DNA of 6,205 nt. Source: JANOGU01 sp964499865 (GTDB lineage: Bacteria; Pseudomonadota; Alphaproteobacteria; Rhodobacterales; Rhodobacteraceae). Position numbers and translations under genes: made by a program. Positions within the stretch are counted from its first letter, which is position 1; each line of letters begins with the position of its first letter. Location of the stretch: positions 1 to 6,205 of the forward strand of contig CAZCPY010000166.1 of NCBI GenBank assembly GCA_964499865.1. The letters run 5' to 3'. Below the pieces are notes generated by a model. The model was not told the origin of the DNA and searched no databases. It was given only the letters and a program-made list of their open reading frames with translations. This document shows, one piece after another, positions 5,498 through 6,205 of the stretch.

Positions 5498-6205
5498 CTG
5501 AACCAGCCGTCACCTTCGACCGCGTCAACATCGTCTTCGGCGACAACCCCGCCCGCGCCCTGCCGCTGATGGACAAGGGGCAGAGCCGCGCCGAGATTCA
5601 GCAGGCGACCGGCCAGGTGCTGGGCGTGCACGACTGTTCGCTGGAGGTCGGCGCGGGGGAAATCCTGGTCCTGATGGGCCTGTCCGGCTCGGGCAAGTCC
5701 ACGCTGCTGCGCGCCGTCAACGGGCTGAACAAGGTCTGCCGGGGGTCGGTCATCGTGCGCGACGGCGACTGGTCCTGCGACGTGGCGAACTGCCCGCCCG
5801 AGGACCTGCTGCGCGTGCGCCGCAAGGCCATCGCCATGGTGTTCCAGCAGTTCGGCCTGCTGCCCTGGCGCACGGTGCGCGAAAACGTCGGGCTGGGGCT
5901 GGAGCTTGCGGGCCTGACGCCCGAGGCAAGGGCCAAGCCGGTGGACGACCAGCTGGCGCTGGTGAACCTGACGCAATGGGCCGAACGCCGGGTGGGCGAG
6001 CTTTCGGGCGGCATGCAGCAGCGCGTGGGGCTGGCGCGCGCCTTCGTCACGCAGGCGCCGATCCTTCTGATGGACGAGCCCTTCTCGGCGCTCGACCCGC
6101 TGATCCGCACGAAACTGCAGGACGAACTGCTGGACCTGCAACGCAAGCTCAAGCGCACCATCGTCTTCGTCAGCCACGACCTCGACGAGGCGTTCAAGAT
6201 CGGCA
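5494..6205 (+). CDS. choV: Choline ABC transporter ATP-binding protein (3'-truncated by window edge)
   Basis: Cytoplasmic ATPase that powers choline import through ChoW. 237 codons plus one base are present; the frame is still open at the right edge, so the C-terminus is missing (S. meliloti ChoV is roughly 350 aa). All nucleotide-binding motifs are intact: Walker A GLSGSGKST (62-70), Q-loop Q118 in VFQQFGLLPWRTV, signature LSGGMQQR (170-177), Walker B ILLMDEP (190-196), D-loop SALD (198-201) and switch His H228 in VSHDLDEA. The extended N-terminus before Walker A (VNIVFGDNPARALPLMDKGQSRAEI...TGQVLGVHD) is typical of ChoV/ProV-type ATPases. ATG is at 5494, overlapping the choW stop as ATGA; GGGTGG at 5481-5486 is a plausible ribosome site 7 nt upstream. 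Four cysteines (48, 82, 95, 100) are a minor oddity. TIGR03415 is the expected model. Confidence 0.93.
   Translation, partial: MTEPAVTFDRVNIVFGDNPARALPLMDKGQSRAEIQQATGQVLGVHDCSLEVGAGEILVLMGLSGSGKSTLLRAVNGLNKVCRGSVIVRDGDWSCDVANCPPEDLLRVRRKAIAMVFQQFGLLPWRTVRENVGLGLELAGLTPEARAKPVDDQLALVNLTQWAERRVGELSGGMQQRVGLARAFVTQAPILLMDEPFSALDPLIRTKLQDELLDLQRKLKRTIVFVSHDLDEAFKIG

Overview
The window is high-GC DNA with a strong preference for G or C at third codon positions. Its proteins look alphaproteobacterial, most like Rhodobacterales (Paracoccus/Rhodobacter-type). That placement rests on remembered family resemblance, not on a search. Five complete genes and one truncated gene fill almost all of it, and no mobile element, tRNA, rRNA or CRISPR array is visible.

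Layout, left to right. Positions 1-120 hold no supportable gene. Positions 121-1338 (+) encode a Bcr/CflA-type major facilitator drug-resistance transporter. It converges on betA (1345-3006, -), with only 6 bp between the two stop codons and a GC-rich inverted repeat covering both. betI (3010-3582, -) lies immediately upstream of betA, 3 bp apart, so the two form a betI-betA operon. An 88-bp divergent control region (3583-3670) follows. The choline ABC importer then reads rightward: choX (3671-4600, periplasmic choline-binding protein), a 66-bp gap with a perfect GAAA-capped hairpin, choW (4667-5497, permease), and choV (from 5494, ATPase), which overlaps choW by ATGA and runs off the right edge.

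How it works together. ChoX captures choline in the periplasm, ChoW passes it through the inner membrane and ChoV supplies ATP. BetA oxidises choline to betaine aldehyde, on the way to the osmoprotectant and carbon/nitrogen source glycine betaine. BetI is a choline-responsive TetR-family repressor. The intergenic region contains a dyad, ATTGA-N4-TCAAT, at the place expected for a BetI operator. It overlaps the best candidate choX promoter and also the possible betI promoter, so one site could control import and oxidation together. The betaine-aldehyde dehydrogenase gene (betB) is not in the window; it may lie beyond choV or elsewhere.

This is a recognisable choline uptake and oxidation locus, not a new system. 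The parts most worth a second look are regulatory: the shared operator, the choX-choW hairpin and the hairpin spanning two convergent stop codons.
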